This document shows positions 25,451-32,663 of a stretch of 32,663 bases of DNA, piece by piece. The notes beneath the pieces were generated by a model that had not been told where the DNA came from, did not search any database, and saw nothing but the letters and a program-made list of their open reading frames with translations. The position numbers were made by a program, and so were the translations under genes. Source of the DNA: Salaquimonas sp. (GTDB lineage: Bacteria; Pseudomonadota; Alphaproteobacteria; Rhizobiales; Rhizobiaceae); assembly GCA_022340185.1 (NCBI GenBank), contig JAJDOK010000137.1, positions 1-32,663 of the forward strand. Reading direction: 5' to 3'. Each line of letters starts with the position of its first letter. Position 1 is the stretch's first letter.

Positions 25451-26500
25451 ATGTCGGGACAATCGCTATTCGCCTATCTGAATTCCGGCGCATTCGCGCA
25501 ACGCGAGAACCACACCGAGATCGCTTCGGTCATTGTCGCGCTCGCCCAGGCCGCTGTCGAGGTCAGGAAGATGACGACGCAGGGCGCGCTGAATGCGGCA
25601 TTCGCCGCTTCGCGCGACGAGCGCAACGCCGATGGCGATGTCCAGAAGGATCTCGATGTCGTTGCCGACGGCATTTTCCTTCAGGCCATGCAGAGCCAGC
25701 CGGTCGCGCTATACGGCTCCGAGGAAAACGCCCAGCCCATCCTGCTTGATCCCGAAAAGTCCCTGGCACTCGCCATCGATCCGCTCGACGGCTCTTCCAA
25801 TATCGAAACCAACGTCTCGATCGGCACGATTTTCTCCGTCCTGCCGGTTGCCGGCAACCCGAGAGCCGAGCCGGAAGCGACCTTTCTGCAGCCCGGCACG
25901 TACCAGTACGCCTCGGGATTCTTCATCTACGGCCCGCAGCTCGCCCTCGTCCTGACCGTCGGTTCGGGCACCAAGATTTTCATCCATTCCGCCCGCTATG
26001 GCGATTTCATCGCTGCCTACGACTCGGTCGACATCCCCGCCAAGACCAACGAGTTTGCCATCAACGCTTCCAACTACCGTCACTGGGAAGAGCCAGTCCG
26101 TCTTTACATCGACGATTGCCTGTCGGGCGCCGAAGGTCCGCGTGAGCGTGATTTCAACATGCGCTGGATCGCCTCGCTGGTTGCCGATTGCTACCGCATT
26201 CTCGTGCGCGGCGGCGTGTTTCTCTATCCCGGCGACATCCGCAAGGGCTATGCCGCCGGCCGCCTGCGGCTGGTCTACGAGGCCAATCCGATCGCCTTCC
26301 TGGTCGAACAGGCCGGAGGCGCGGCCACCGACGGCACAAACCGCATCATGGAACTGACGCCTGCCACGCTGCACGCGCGCACACCGTTTGTCTTCGGCGC
26401 CAAGCGCGAGGTCGAGCGCATCACCCGCTACCACACCGATCCTTCTATGATCGGTGAGCGTTCGCCGCTCTTCGGCAAACGCGGCCTGTTCCGGGCCTGA
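25451..26500 (+). CDS. cbbF: CbbF, fructose-1,6-/sedoheptulose-1,7-bisphosphatase class I
   Basis: A 349-residue cytoplasmic phosphatase that removes the 1-phosphate from fructose and, in the Calvin cycle, sedoheptulose bisphosphate. The metal and substrate motif DPLDGSSN is at 110-117, with SEEN at 90-93. The chain is of normal class I length. ATG 25451 has AGGAGGAG just upstream; the frame is open further back to 25412 but without such a site. First gene of the cbb operon, 25 bases before cbbP. Confidence 0.95.
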   Translation: MSGQSLFAYLNSGAFAQRENHTEIASVIVALAQAAVEVRKMTTQGALNAAFAASRDERNADGDVQKDLDVVADGIFLQAMQSQPVALYGSEENAQPILLDPEKSLALAIDPLDGSSNIETNVSIGTIFSVLPVAGNPRAEPEATFLQPGTYQYASGFFIYGPQLALVLTVGSGTKIFIHSARYGDFIAAYDSVDIPAKTNEFAINASNYRHWEEPVRLYIDDCLSGAEGPRERDFNMRWIASLVADCYRILVRGGVFLYPGDIRKGYAAGRLRLVYEANPIAFLVEQAGGAATDGTNRIMELTPATLHARTPFVFGAKREVERITRYHTDPSMIGERSPLFGKRGLFRA

Positions 26501-26525
26501 AAAAGCAAGGTTGAGGAGCCAATCC

Positions 26526-27395
26526 ATGTCGGCAAAGTATCCGATCATCTCGATCACTGGTTCGTCCGGCGCGGGCACAACCACCGTCGAACAGACCTTC
26601 AAGAAGATTTTCGACCGCGAAAAGGTCACCGCCTCCTTCATCGAGGGCGATGCGTTTCACCGCTTTGATCGCCAGGCGATGAAGGACAAGGTCGCCGAGG
26701 AAAAGGCGGCCGGCCGCGACTTCACCCATTTCAACGCCGAGGCCAATGAACTGGAAATCCTCGAAGGCATCTTCGAGGAATATGGCCGCAAGGGCACGGG
26801 CCGCACCCGCCATTACATCCATGACGAGGAGGAGGGTGAGCGCTATGGCACAAAACCCGGAACCTTCACCGACTGGGAGGAATTCGGCGAGACCGATGTC
26901 CTTTTTTATGAGGGCCTGCATGGCTGCGTCGTCACCGACAAGGTCAATCTGGCGCAGCACTGCGACCTGAAGATCGGCGTTGTGCCGGTCATCAATCTGG
27001 AGTGGATCCAGAAGATTCATCGCGACAAGGCTGCGCGCGGCTACACCACCGAAGCGGTCACCGACACCATCCTGCGCCGCATGCCGGATTACGTGAACTA
27101 TATCTGCCCGCAATTCTCGCATACTGACATCAATTTTCAGCGCGTGCCGATCGTCGACACGTCGAATCCGTTCATCGCACGCTGGATACCGACGGCGGCA
27201 GAATCGATCCTCGTCATCCGCTTCGCCAATCCGCGTGGCATCGATTTCCCCTATCTGCTGTCCATGCTGCACGACTCCTACATGTCGCGTGCCAATTCGA
27301 TCGTCGTGCCGGGCGACAAGCTTGATCTCGCCATGCAGCTCATCTTCACCCCGCTCATCCACAAGCTGGTCGAGCGCAAGCGCCGCATGTCTTGA
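26526..27395 (+). CDS. cbbP: CbbP, phosphoribulokinase
   Basis: A 289-residue cytoplasmic kinase that makes ribulose-1,5-bisphosphate from ribulose-5-phosphate and ATP. The P-loop GSSGAGTT is at 12-19, followed by FIEGDAFHRFDR, the substrate-binding region of proteobacterial phosphoribulokinase. The length matches the bacterial octameric type. ATG 26526 is preceded by GAGGAG at a normal distance. It is an unambiguous Calvin-cycle marker. 21 bases separate it from cbbT. Confidence 0.96.
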   Translation: MSAKYPIISITGSSGAGTTTVEQTFKKIFDREKVTASFIEGDAFHRFDRQAMKDKVAEEKAAGRDFTHFNAEANELEILEGIFEEYGRKGTGRTRHYIHDEEEGERYGTKPGTFTDWEEFGETDVLFYEGLHGCVVTDKVNLAQHCDLKIGVVPVINLEWIQKIHRDKAARGYTTEAVTDTILRRMPDYVNYICPQFSHTDINFQRVPIVDTSNPFIARWIPTAAESILVIRFANPRGIDFPYLLSMLHDSYMSRANSIVVPGDKLDLAMQLIFTPLIHKLVERKRRMS

Positions 27396-27416
27396 GAACA
27401 TTTCCAGGAGGAGATC

Positions 27417-29429
27417 ATGAACGTTTCAGCCGCAGTCAGGACTGAAGGCGCCGTCAGTGAAAGGGATATGGCGAATGCCATCCGCGCGCTCTCGATGGAC
27501 GCCGTCCAGGCCGCCAATTCCGGCCATCCCGGCATGCCGATGGGCATGGCCGATGCGGTGACGGTGCTGTTCAACCGCTTCATGCGCGTCGATCCGTCCA
27601 TGCCTTCCTGGCCCGACCGCGACCGCTTCGTGTTGTCGGCCGGCCACGGCTCCATGCTGCTCTATTCGCTGCATCACCTGCTCGGCTTTGAAGACATGAC
27701 GTCTGAACAACTGCGCAATTTCCGCCAGCTCGGTTCGAAGACCGCCGGCCATCCCGAATACGGCCACGCGCTCGGCATCGAGACGACGACCGGTCCGCTC
27801 GGCCAGGGCATCACCATGGCCGTCGGCATGGCACTCGCCGAACGCATGTCCGCCGCGCGCTTCGGTTCGAAACTGTGCGACCACTACACCTATGTCGTCG
27901 CCGGCGACGGCTGCCTGCAGGAAGGCATTAGCCACGAAGCGATCGACCTTGCCGGCCATCTGAAGCTTTCCCGGCTGATCGTGCTGTGGGACGACAACCA
28001 CATCTCCATCGATGGCGCCACGTCGCTGTCGACATCGATGGACCAAAAGATGCGCTTCAAGGCCGCCGGCTGGGATGTCCAGGCCGTCGATGGCCATGAA
28101 GACGAAGCCGTCGCCGCTGCCATCGCTAGGGCACGCCAGAGCCGCAAGCCGTCGCTGATCGCCTGCCGCACGACAATCGGCAAGGGCGCACCGAATCTTC
28201 AGGGATCAAAAAAGACGCATGGCGCGCCATTGGGTGCCGACGAGGTCGCGGCGACACGCGCCCATATCGGCTGGGCCTATGAACCCTTCGTCCTGCCGGC
28301 CAATATCCGTGAGGCATGGCAAGCTGTCGCCGAACGCGGCAGGAATGAACGCCTCGCCTGGCAGGAACGCCATGACGCCTCGCCGGTTGCCAAGGCCTTC
28401 GATCGCGCGCTTTCAGGCGAATTGCCGAAGGGTCTTGCCGGTAGATTGAACAGGTTTCGCAGGCAGCATCAGGCTGCGGAGACCAAAGTCGCCACCCGTC
28501 AGGCTTCGCAGATGGTGCTGGAGGTGATCAACGGCGCCACGCCGCTTACCGTTGGCGGATCGGCCGATCTCACTGGTTCGAACCTGACACAAACATCGCA
28601 GATGGCGGCGATCGCGCCGCGCAGGTTCAAGGGCCGCTACATCCATTACGGCATCCGCGAGCACGCCATGGCTGCCGTGATGAACGGCATCTCGCTGCAT
28701 GGCGGCTTCATCCCCTATGGCGGCACCTTTCTCGTCTTCTCCGATTATGCGCGCGGCGCCATGCGCCTGTCGGCGCTGATGGGCAAGCAGGTGATTTACG
28801 TGCTGACCCATGATTCGATCGGGCTGGGCGAGGATGGCCCGACGCACCAGCCGGTCGAGCATCTGGCGATGCTGCGCGCCACGCCGAACATGAACGTCTT
28901 TCGCCCCGCCGACATCATCGAAACGGCCGAGTGCTGGGAACTGGCGCTCGCCGACCGTAATACGCCGAGCGTGCTCGCCCTGTCGCGGCAGGGCCTGCCG
29001 ATGCTGAGCGAGAAACATTCGCCAGCAAACCTGTCGGCGCGCGGCGCCTATGTGCTGCGCGAAACAAAGGGTGCGCGCGACGTCACGCTGATCGCCACCG
29101 GTTCGGAGGTCGAGATCGCCGTCACCGCGTCCGACAAACTTCTTGCCGAGCACGGCATCAAGGCGGCTGTTGTTTCCATGCCGAGCTGGGAGAAATTCGA
29201 AGCCCAGGATGAAGCCTATCAGGAAGGCGTGCTCGGCAGCGTCCCGCGCATCGCCATCGAGGCCGCCGCCCGCATGGGCTGGGACCGCTGGATCGGCCCG
29301 AACGGCCGCTTTGTCGGCATGACTGGTTTCGGCGCTTCGGCGCCCGCCGGCGATCTCTACAAGCATTTCGGCATCACTGCCGAGGCAGTGACAACCCATG
29401 CACTCGAACTGTTGGAGCTGGAACAATGA
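27417..29429 (+). CDS. cbbT: CbbT, transketolase
   Basis: A 670-residue cytoplasmic thiamine diphosphate enzyme that transfers two-carbon units in the regenerative part of the cycle. [10 protein letters not shown] (34-43) and HGSM carry substrate-contact histidines. The cofactor motif runs from GDG (163) to N194. The C-terminal half shows FRPAD and TGSEVEIA, typical of transketolase. AGGAGGAG precedes ATG 27417. Its stop overlaps the start of the next gene by four bases (ATGA). Confidence 0.96.
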   Translation: MNVSAAVRTEGAVSERDMANAIRALSMDAVQAANSGHPGMPMGMADAVTVLFNRFMRVDPSMPSWPDRDRFVLSAGHGSMLLYSLHHLLGFEDMTSEQLRNFRQLGSKTAGHPEYGHALGIETTTGPLGQGITMAVGMALAERMSAARFGSKLCDHYTYVVAGDGCLQEGISHEAIDLAGHLKLSRLIVLWDDNHISIDGATSLSTSMDQKMRFKAAGWDVQAVDGHEDEAVAAAIARARQSRKPSLIACRTTIGKGAPNLQGSKKTHGAPLGADEVAATRAHIGWAYEPFVLPANIREAWQAVAERGRNERLAWQERHDASPVAKAFDRALSGELPKGLAGRLNRFRRQHQAAETKVATRQASQMVLEVINGATPLTVGGSADLTGSNLTQTSQMAAIAPRRFKGRYIHYGIREHAMAAVMNGISLHGGFIPYGGTFLVFSDYARGAMRLSALMGKQVIYVLTHDSIGLGEDGPTHQPVEHLAMLRATPNMNVFRPADIIETAECWELALADRNTPSVLALSRQGLPMLSEKHSPANLSARGAYVLRETKGARDVTLIATGSEVEIAVTASDKLLAEHGIKAAVVSMPSWEKFEAQDEAYQEGVLGSVPRIAIEAAARMGWDRWIGPNGRFVGMTGFGASAPAGDLYKHFGITAEAVTTHALELLELEQ

Positions 29430-29929
29430 TGGCGGCGATGAAGCAATATGATGCAGGCCTTGCCGGACGAACCGTACTGGTGCGCGCCAGCTTCGAGGAT
29501 GACGTTTCGCCGAGGCTGGCAACCCTTGTCGGTGCGCTGGCGCGGGCCGGTGCACGGGTGGCGGTCATCGCCGGCTTTGGCGATCCGTCGAACGACATCA
29601 ATCCGGCCTACAGTTTGGCCCGTTTCGCCGAACCGCTCTCCGTAATGGCGGGCTTGCCGGTCGTCTTCATCGCCGAGAGCGTCGGCGGCGGCGCGGAAGC
29701 AGGTCTCGACCAGGTCGGTTACGGCAAGATCGCATTGCTGGAAAATCTTCGTTTCCATTCCTCGCGCCATCGCGACGCCCGTTCCTTCGCACTGAAGCTC
29801 TCCATACTGGGCGATTACTTCATCGATGCCGGCGCACCGCCGCAATCGGCGGACGGTTGGCAATCCCGTCTTGGTGCGCTTCTGCCCGCGCCCGTCCTGC
29901 CCGAAACCGAGATCACAGAGGAGGTCTGA
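29426..29929 (+). CDS. orphan phosphoglycerate kinase N-domain-like protein
   Basis: A 167-residue protein aligning by eye with only the N-terminal (3-phosphoglycerate) domain of phosphoglycerate kinase: [10 protein letters not shown] (12-21), [14 protein letters not shown] (37-50), [10 protein letters not shown] (62-71) and ALLENLRF (103-110). Key residues are changed. RADxN is RASFE, SHLGRP is AGFGDP, and NDAFGTAHR is [10 protein letters not shown]30 and R109 remain. The ATP-binding C-domain is absent, so kinase activity is not expected. The frame is intact, coupled to cbbT by an ATGA overlap, and stops one base before cbbA, whose ribosome site lies in its last codons. That argues for a kept gene, perhaps a structural or regulatory one. 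A decaying cbbK is the alternative. Confidence 0.8.
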   Translation: MMAAMKQYDAGLAGRTVLVRASFEDDVSPRLATLVGALARAGARVAVIAGFGDPSNDINPAYSLARFAEPLSVMAGLPVVFIAESVGGGAEAGLDQVGYGKIALLENLRFHSSRHRDARSFALKLSILGDYFIDAGAPPQSADGWQSRLGALLPAPVLPETEITEEV

Positions 29930-29930
29930 A

Positions 29931-31010
29931 ATGGCCCGCATCACGCTTCGTCAATTGCTCGACCATGCCGCCGAACGCGGCTACGGCGTACCCGCCTTCA
30001 ACATCAACAACATGGAACAGGGCCTCGCCATCATGGAGGCCGCGAAGGAATGTGACGCGCCTGTGATTATCCAGGCCTCGCGCGGTGCGCGTTCCTACGC
30101 CAACGACATCATGCTGGCCAGGATGATCGACGCGCTCGTCGAAATCTATCCCGATATCCCCATCTGCATGCATCAGGACCACGGCAACAACGAAGCCACC
30201 TGCATGACGGCGATCCGCCACGGCTTCACTTCCGTGATGATGGACGGATCGCTGGAAGCCGACGCCAAGACGCCGGCAAGCTATGAATACAATGTCGAGA
30301 TCACCGAGCGTGTCGCGCGCATGGCCCATTGGGTCGGCGCCTCCGTCGAGGGCGAACTGGGCGTGCTCGGTTCGCTGGAAACCGGTGAGGGCGAGGCCGA
30401 GGACGGCCATGGCGCGACTGGCAAGCTCTCTCACGACCAGTTGCTGACCGACCCCGACCAGGCGGTTGATTTTGTCACCCGCACAAAGGTCGATGCGCTG
30501 GCGATCGCCTGCGGCACCTCGCATGGCGCCTACAAGTTCTCGCGCAAGCCCGACGGCGACATCCTCGCCATGCGGGTCATTGAGGAAATCCATCACAAGC
30601 TGCCGAACACACATCTCGTCATGCACGGCTCGTCATCGGTGCCGCAGGAATTGCAGGACATCATCAACGCCTATGGCGGCGAGATGCCCCAGACCTTCGG
30701 CGTGCCGGTCGAGGAGATCGTGCGCGGCATCGCCCACGGCGTCAGAAAGGTCAACATCGACACCGACTGCCGCATGGCGATGACCGGTCAGTTCCGCAAG
30801 ATTGCCCAGGAAAACCCTGCCGAATTCGATCCGCGCAAATTCCTGAAACCCGCCATGGACGCCATGCGCGAACTGTGCCGCACGCGCTTCGAAGCCTTCG
30901 GCACTGCCGGCAACGCTTCGAAGATCAAGGTCATCGCCATGGACGAGATGGCCAAGCGCTATGCCGCCGGCAAGCTCGACCCGCAGATCGCAATTGCCAA
31001 GGCGGCCTGA
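29931..31010 (+). CDS. cbbA: CbbA, class II fructose/sedoheptulose-bisphosphate aldolase
   Basis: A 359-residue cytoplasmic zinc aldolase of the Calvin-cycle (CbbA) type. H84 in HQDHGNN is a zinc ligand or catalytic neighbour, and further metal-site histidines appear in GTSHGAYK and [15 protein letters not shown] binds substrate phosphate. In the cycle it joins triose phosphate to DHAP or erythrose-4-phosphate. AGGAGG precedes ATG 29931 and lies within the end of the PGK-like gene, so translation is coupled. Confidence 0.95.
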   Translation: MARITLRQLLDHAAERGYGVPAFNINNMEQGLAIMEAAKECDAPVIIQASRGARSYANDIMLARMIDALVEIYPDIPICMHQDHGNNEATCMTAIRHGFTSVMMDGSLEADAKTPASYEYNVEITERVARMAHWVGASVEGELGVLGSLETGEGEAEDGHGATGKLSHDQLLTDPDQAVDFVTRTKVDALAIACGTSHGAYKFSRKPDGDILAMRVIEEIHHKLPNTHLVMHGSSSVPQELQDIINAYGGEMPQTFGVPVEEIVRGIAHGVRKVNIDTDCRMAMTGQFRKIAQENPAEFDPRKFLKPAMDAMRELCRTRFEAFGTAGNASKIKVIAMDEMAKRYAAGKLDPQIAIAKAA

Positions 31011-31039
31011 ACCTTACGTGTGACAAAGGAGATTCAACG

Positions 31040-32422
31040 ATGGACCAGTCAAACCGCTACGCCAATCTGGCACTCAAGGAAGAAGAGCTGATCGCCAATG
31101 GCGGGCACGTGCTGTGCGCCTACATCATGAAGCCGAAGGCCGGCTACGGCTATCTCGAAACGGCTGCCCATTTCGCCGCTGAATCGTCCACCGGCACCAA
31201 TGTCGAGGTGTCGACGACCGACGATTTCACCCGCGGCGTCGACGCGCTCGTTTACGAGATCGACGAGGCGAACGAGATCACCAAGATCGCCTATCCCGTC
31301 GAACTGTTCGACCGCAACATCATCGACGGCCGCGCCATGATCGCCTCCTTCCTGACGCTGGCCATCGGCAACAATCAGGGCATGGGCGATGTCGAATACG
31401 CCAAGATGCACGATTTCTGGGTGCCGCCGGCCTATCTGAGATTGTTCGACGGTCCGTCGACCACGATCAGGGATCTGTGGCGCGTGCTTGGTCGTCCTGT
31501 TGTCGATGGCGGCTTCATCGTCGGCACCATCATCAAGCCGAAGCTCGGCCTGCGCCCGAAGCCCTTCGCCGATGCCTGTTACGATTTCTGGCTTGGCGGC
31601 GACTTCATCAAGAACGACGAGCCGCAGGGCAACCAGACCTTCGCCCCGTTGAAGGAGACGGTGCAACTCGTCCGTGACGCCATGAAGCGCGCCCAGGACG
31701 AGACCGGTGAGGCCAAGCTGTTCTCGTGGAACATAACCGCCGACGATTATCACGAGACCATCGCGCGCGGCGAATACATCCTCGAGACTTTCGGTCCCGA
31801 TGCCGACCATTGCGCCTTCCTCGTCGATGGCTATGTCGCCGGACCGCAGGCGATCACCACGGCGCGCCGGACCTTCCCGAAGCAATATCTGCATTATCAT
31901 CGTGCCGGCCATGGCGCAGTGACCTCGCCGAGCGCCAAGCGCGGCTACACCGCCTTTGTGCTGGCCAAGATGGCTCGTCTGCAGGGCGCCTCCGGCATCC
32001 ATGTCGGCACCATGGGCTACGGCAAGATGGAGGGCGAGGCCTCCGACACGATCATCGCCCACATGATCACCGAAGACAGCGTCGACGGGCCGTACTACCA
32101 TCAGGAATGGCTCGGCATGAACCCGACGACACCGATCATTTCGGGCGGTATGAACGCGCTCAGGATGCCGGGCTTTTTCGAAAACCTCGGCCATTCCAAC
32201 CTGATCATGACCGCCGGCGGCGGTTCCTTCGGCCATGTCGACGGCGCGGCGGCGGGCGCAACCTCGCTGCGTCAGGCCGAGCAGTGCTGGAAGGAAGGCG
32301 CCGATCCGGTCGAATTCGCCAGGGATCACCACGAATTCGCCCGCGCCTTCGAAAGTTTCCCGCACGACGCCGACAAGATCTATCCCGGCTGGCGCGGCCG
32401 GCTTGGCGTCAAGGCTGCATGA
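31040..32422 (+). CDS. cbbM: CbbM, form II RuBisCO large subunit
   Basis: A 460-residue form II ribulose-bisphosphate carboxylase/oxygenase. Numbering falls exactly on the Rhodospirillum rubrum enzyme: K166 (TIIKPKLG), carbamylated K191 with D193 and E194 (GGDFIKNDE), H287 (YLHYHRAG) and loop-6 K329 (MGYGKMEG). All are present, so it should be active as a dimer or multimer without small subunits. No cbbS, cbbX, cbbQ or cbbO lies in the window. AAAGGAGA precedes ATG 31040. Form II enzymes have low CO2/O2 specificity and suit high-CO2, low-oxygen settings. Confidence 0.98.
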   Translation: MDQSNRYANLALKEEELIANGGHVLCAYIMKPKAGYGYLETAAHFAAESSTGTNVEVSTTDDFTRGVDALVYEIDEANEITKIAYPVELFDRNIIDGRAMIASFLTLAIGNNQGMGDVEYAKMHDFWVPPAYLRLFDGPSTTIRDLWRVLGRPVVDGGFIVGTIIKPKLGLRPKPFADACYDFWLGGDFIKNDEPQGNQTFAPLKETVQLVRDAMKRAQDETGEAKLFSWNITADDYHETIARGEYILETFGPDADHCAFLVDGYVAGPQAITTARRTFPKQYLHYHRAGHGAVTSPSAKRGYTAFVLAKMARLQGASGIHVGTMGYGKMEGEASDTIIAHMITEDSVDGPYYHQEWLGMNPTTPIISGGMNALRMPGFFENLGHSNLIMTAGGGSFGHVDGAAAGATSLRQAEQCWKEGADPVEFARDHHEFARAFESFPHDADKIYPGWRGRLGVKAA

Positions 32423-32472
32423 ATGGGCCGCCTGATTAGGCGAACGTGCTGAAACACTGGCGTCCGGCATTG

Positions 32473-32488
32473 TGCCGGGCGCCCGGCA
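32473..32488. repeat. 16-base perfect palindrome between cbbM and cbbE
   Basis: TGCCGGGC/GCCCGGCA sits in the 85-base gap after cbbM, with a partial extra CCGGCA copy at 32464-32469. In RNA it could fold as a GC-rich hairpin that protects the abundant cbbM message. No T-run follows, so termination is unlikely. Confidence 0.4.
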
Positions 32489-32507
32489 TTCACCTGAAAG
32501 AAGTGAA

Positions 32508-32663
32508 ATGCGCCAGACCATCATCGCCCCATCCGTCCTTTCTTCGGATTTCTCCAAGCTCGGCGAGGAGATCGCGGCGGTCGAGCGCGCCGGTGCCGAC
32601 TGGATCCATCTCGACGTGATGGACGGCCATTTCGTGCCCAACATCACCTTCGGCCCGCCGGTC
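32508..32663 (+). CDS. cbbE: CbbE, ribulose-phosphate 3-epimerase (partial, cut by window end)
   Basis: The first 52 codons of a ribulose-5-phosphate 3-epimerase, a cytoplasmic TIM-barrel enzyme that makes ribulose-5-phosphate from xylulose-5-phosphate for cbbP. Family motifs APSVLSSDF and [12 protein letters not shown], with metal-binding histidine and aspartate, are clear. It follows cbbM by 85 bases in the same direction. The rest lies outside the window. Confidence 0.92.
   Translation, partial: MRQTIIAPSVLSSDFSKLGEEIAAVERAGADWIHLDVMDGHFVPNITFGPPV

Noticed and set aside
31049-32647. Long minus-strand open frame opposite cbbM
   Set aside because: It is an antisense shadow; the form II RuBisCO frame has every catalytic residue in place.
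1-32663. CRISPR array, phage or integrative element boundaries
   Set aside because: No spaced direct repeats, integrase gene, or tRNA-end duplication was seen; both tRNAs are intact and their 3' ends are not repeated nearby.

Overview
The window looks like chromosomal DNA from an alphaproteobacterium, probably of the Hyphomicrobiales (Phyllobacteriaceae-like). This rests on high GC, the sox gene order, twin-arginine exported sox proteins, a ClpS adaptor without clpA beside it, and an IS3-type remnant of a kind common in rhizobia. The gene set describes a facultative lithoautotroph: thiosulfate or sulfide oxidation at the left end and a form II Calvin cycle operon at the right end.

Positions 1-8114 hold the sulfur-oxidation cluster. 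A leftward soxS, probably followed by soxR at the edge, is divergent from rightward soxV-soxW, soxX-Y-Z-A, soxB, soxF and a cytoplasmic thioredoxin-fold gene. SoxV, SoxW and SoxS handle periplasmic thiol redox. SoxYZ carries the substrate, SoxAX loads it, SoxB hydrolyses off sulfate, and SoxF is a flavocytochrome c-type sulfide dehydrogenase flavoprotein. soxC, soxD and soxE are absent: soxB is followed directly by soxF. A 21-base motif shared by the soxS-soxV and soxW-soxX spacers is a candidate SoxR operator.

Positions 8121-10478 hold a leftward MFS transporter, clpS, tRNA-Pro(CGG) and tRNA-Gln(TTG). Positions 10671-15930 are a leftward branched-chain-type ABC transporter operon (binding protein, two permeases, two ATPases). 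Divergent from it at 16115-21009 are a short-chain-fatty-acid-type XRE regulator, a lone receiver protein, a small membrane protein and a sodium/solute-symporter-like sensor kinase. Together these look like an organic-acid sensing and uptake module.

Positions 21010-22146 are a scar with a broken IS3-family element, itself carrying a short palindromic insertion, and the 3' end of an AraC-type gene. A fused alpha/beta E1 dehydrogenase gene (22147-24357) follows.

Positions 24378-32663 are the Calvin cycle region: leftward cbbR, divergent from cbbF-cbbP-cbbT-(PGK-like)-cbbA-cbbM-cbbE, with cbbE cut by the window end. The most unusual gene is the 167-residue product between cbbT and cbbA. It resembles only the N-terminal half of phosphoglycerate kinase, has lost most substrate-binding residues, and is translationally coupled to its neighbours, so it may be a non-catalytic protein specific to this operon.
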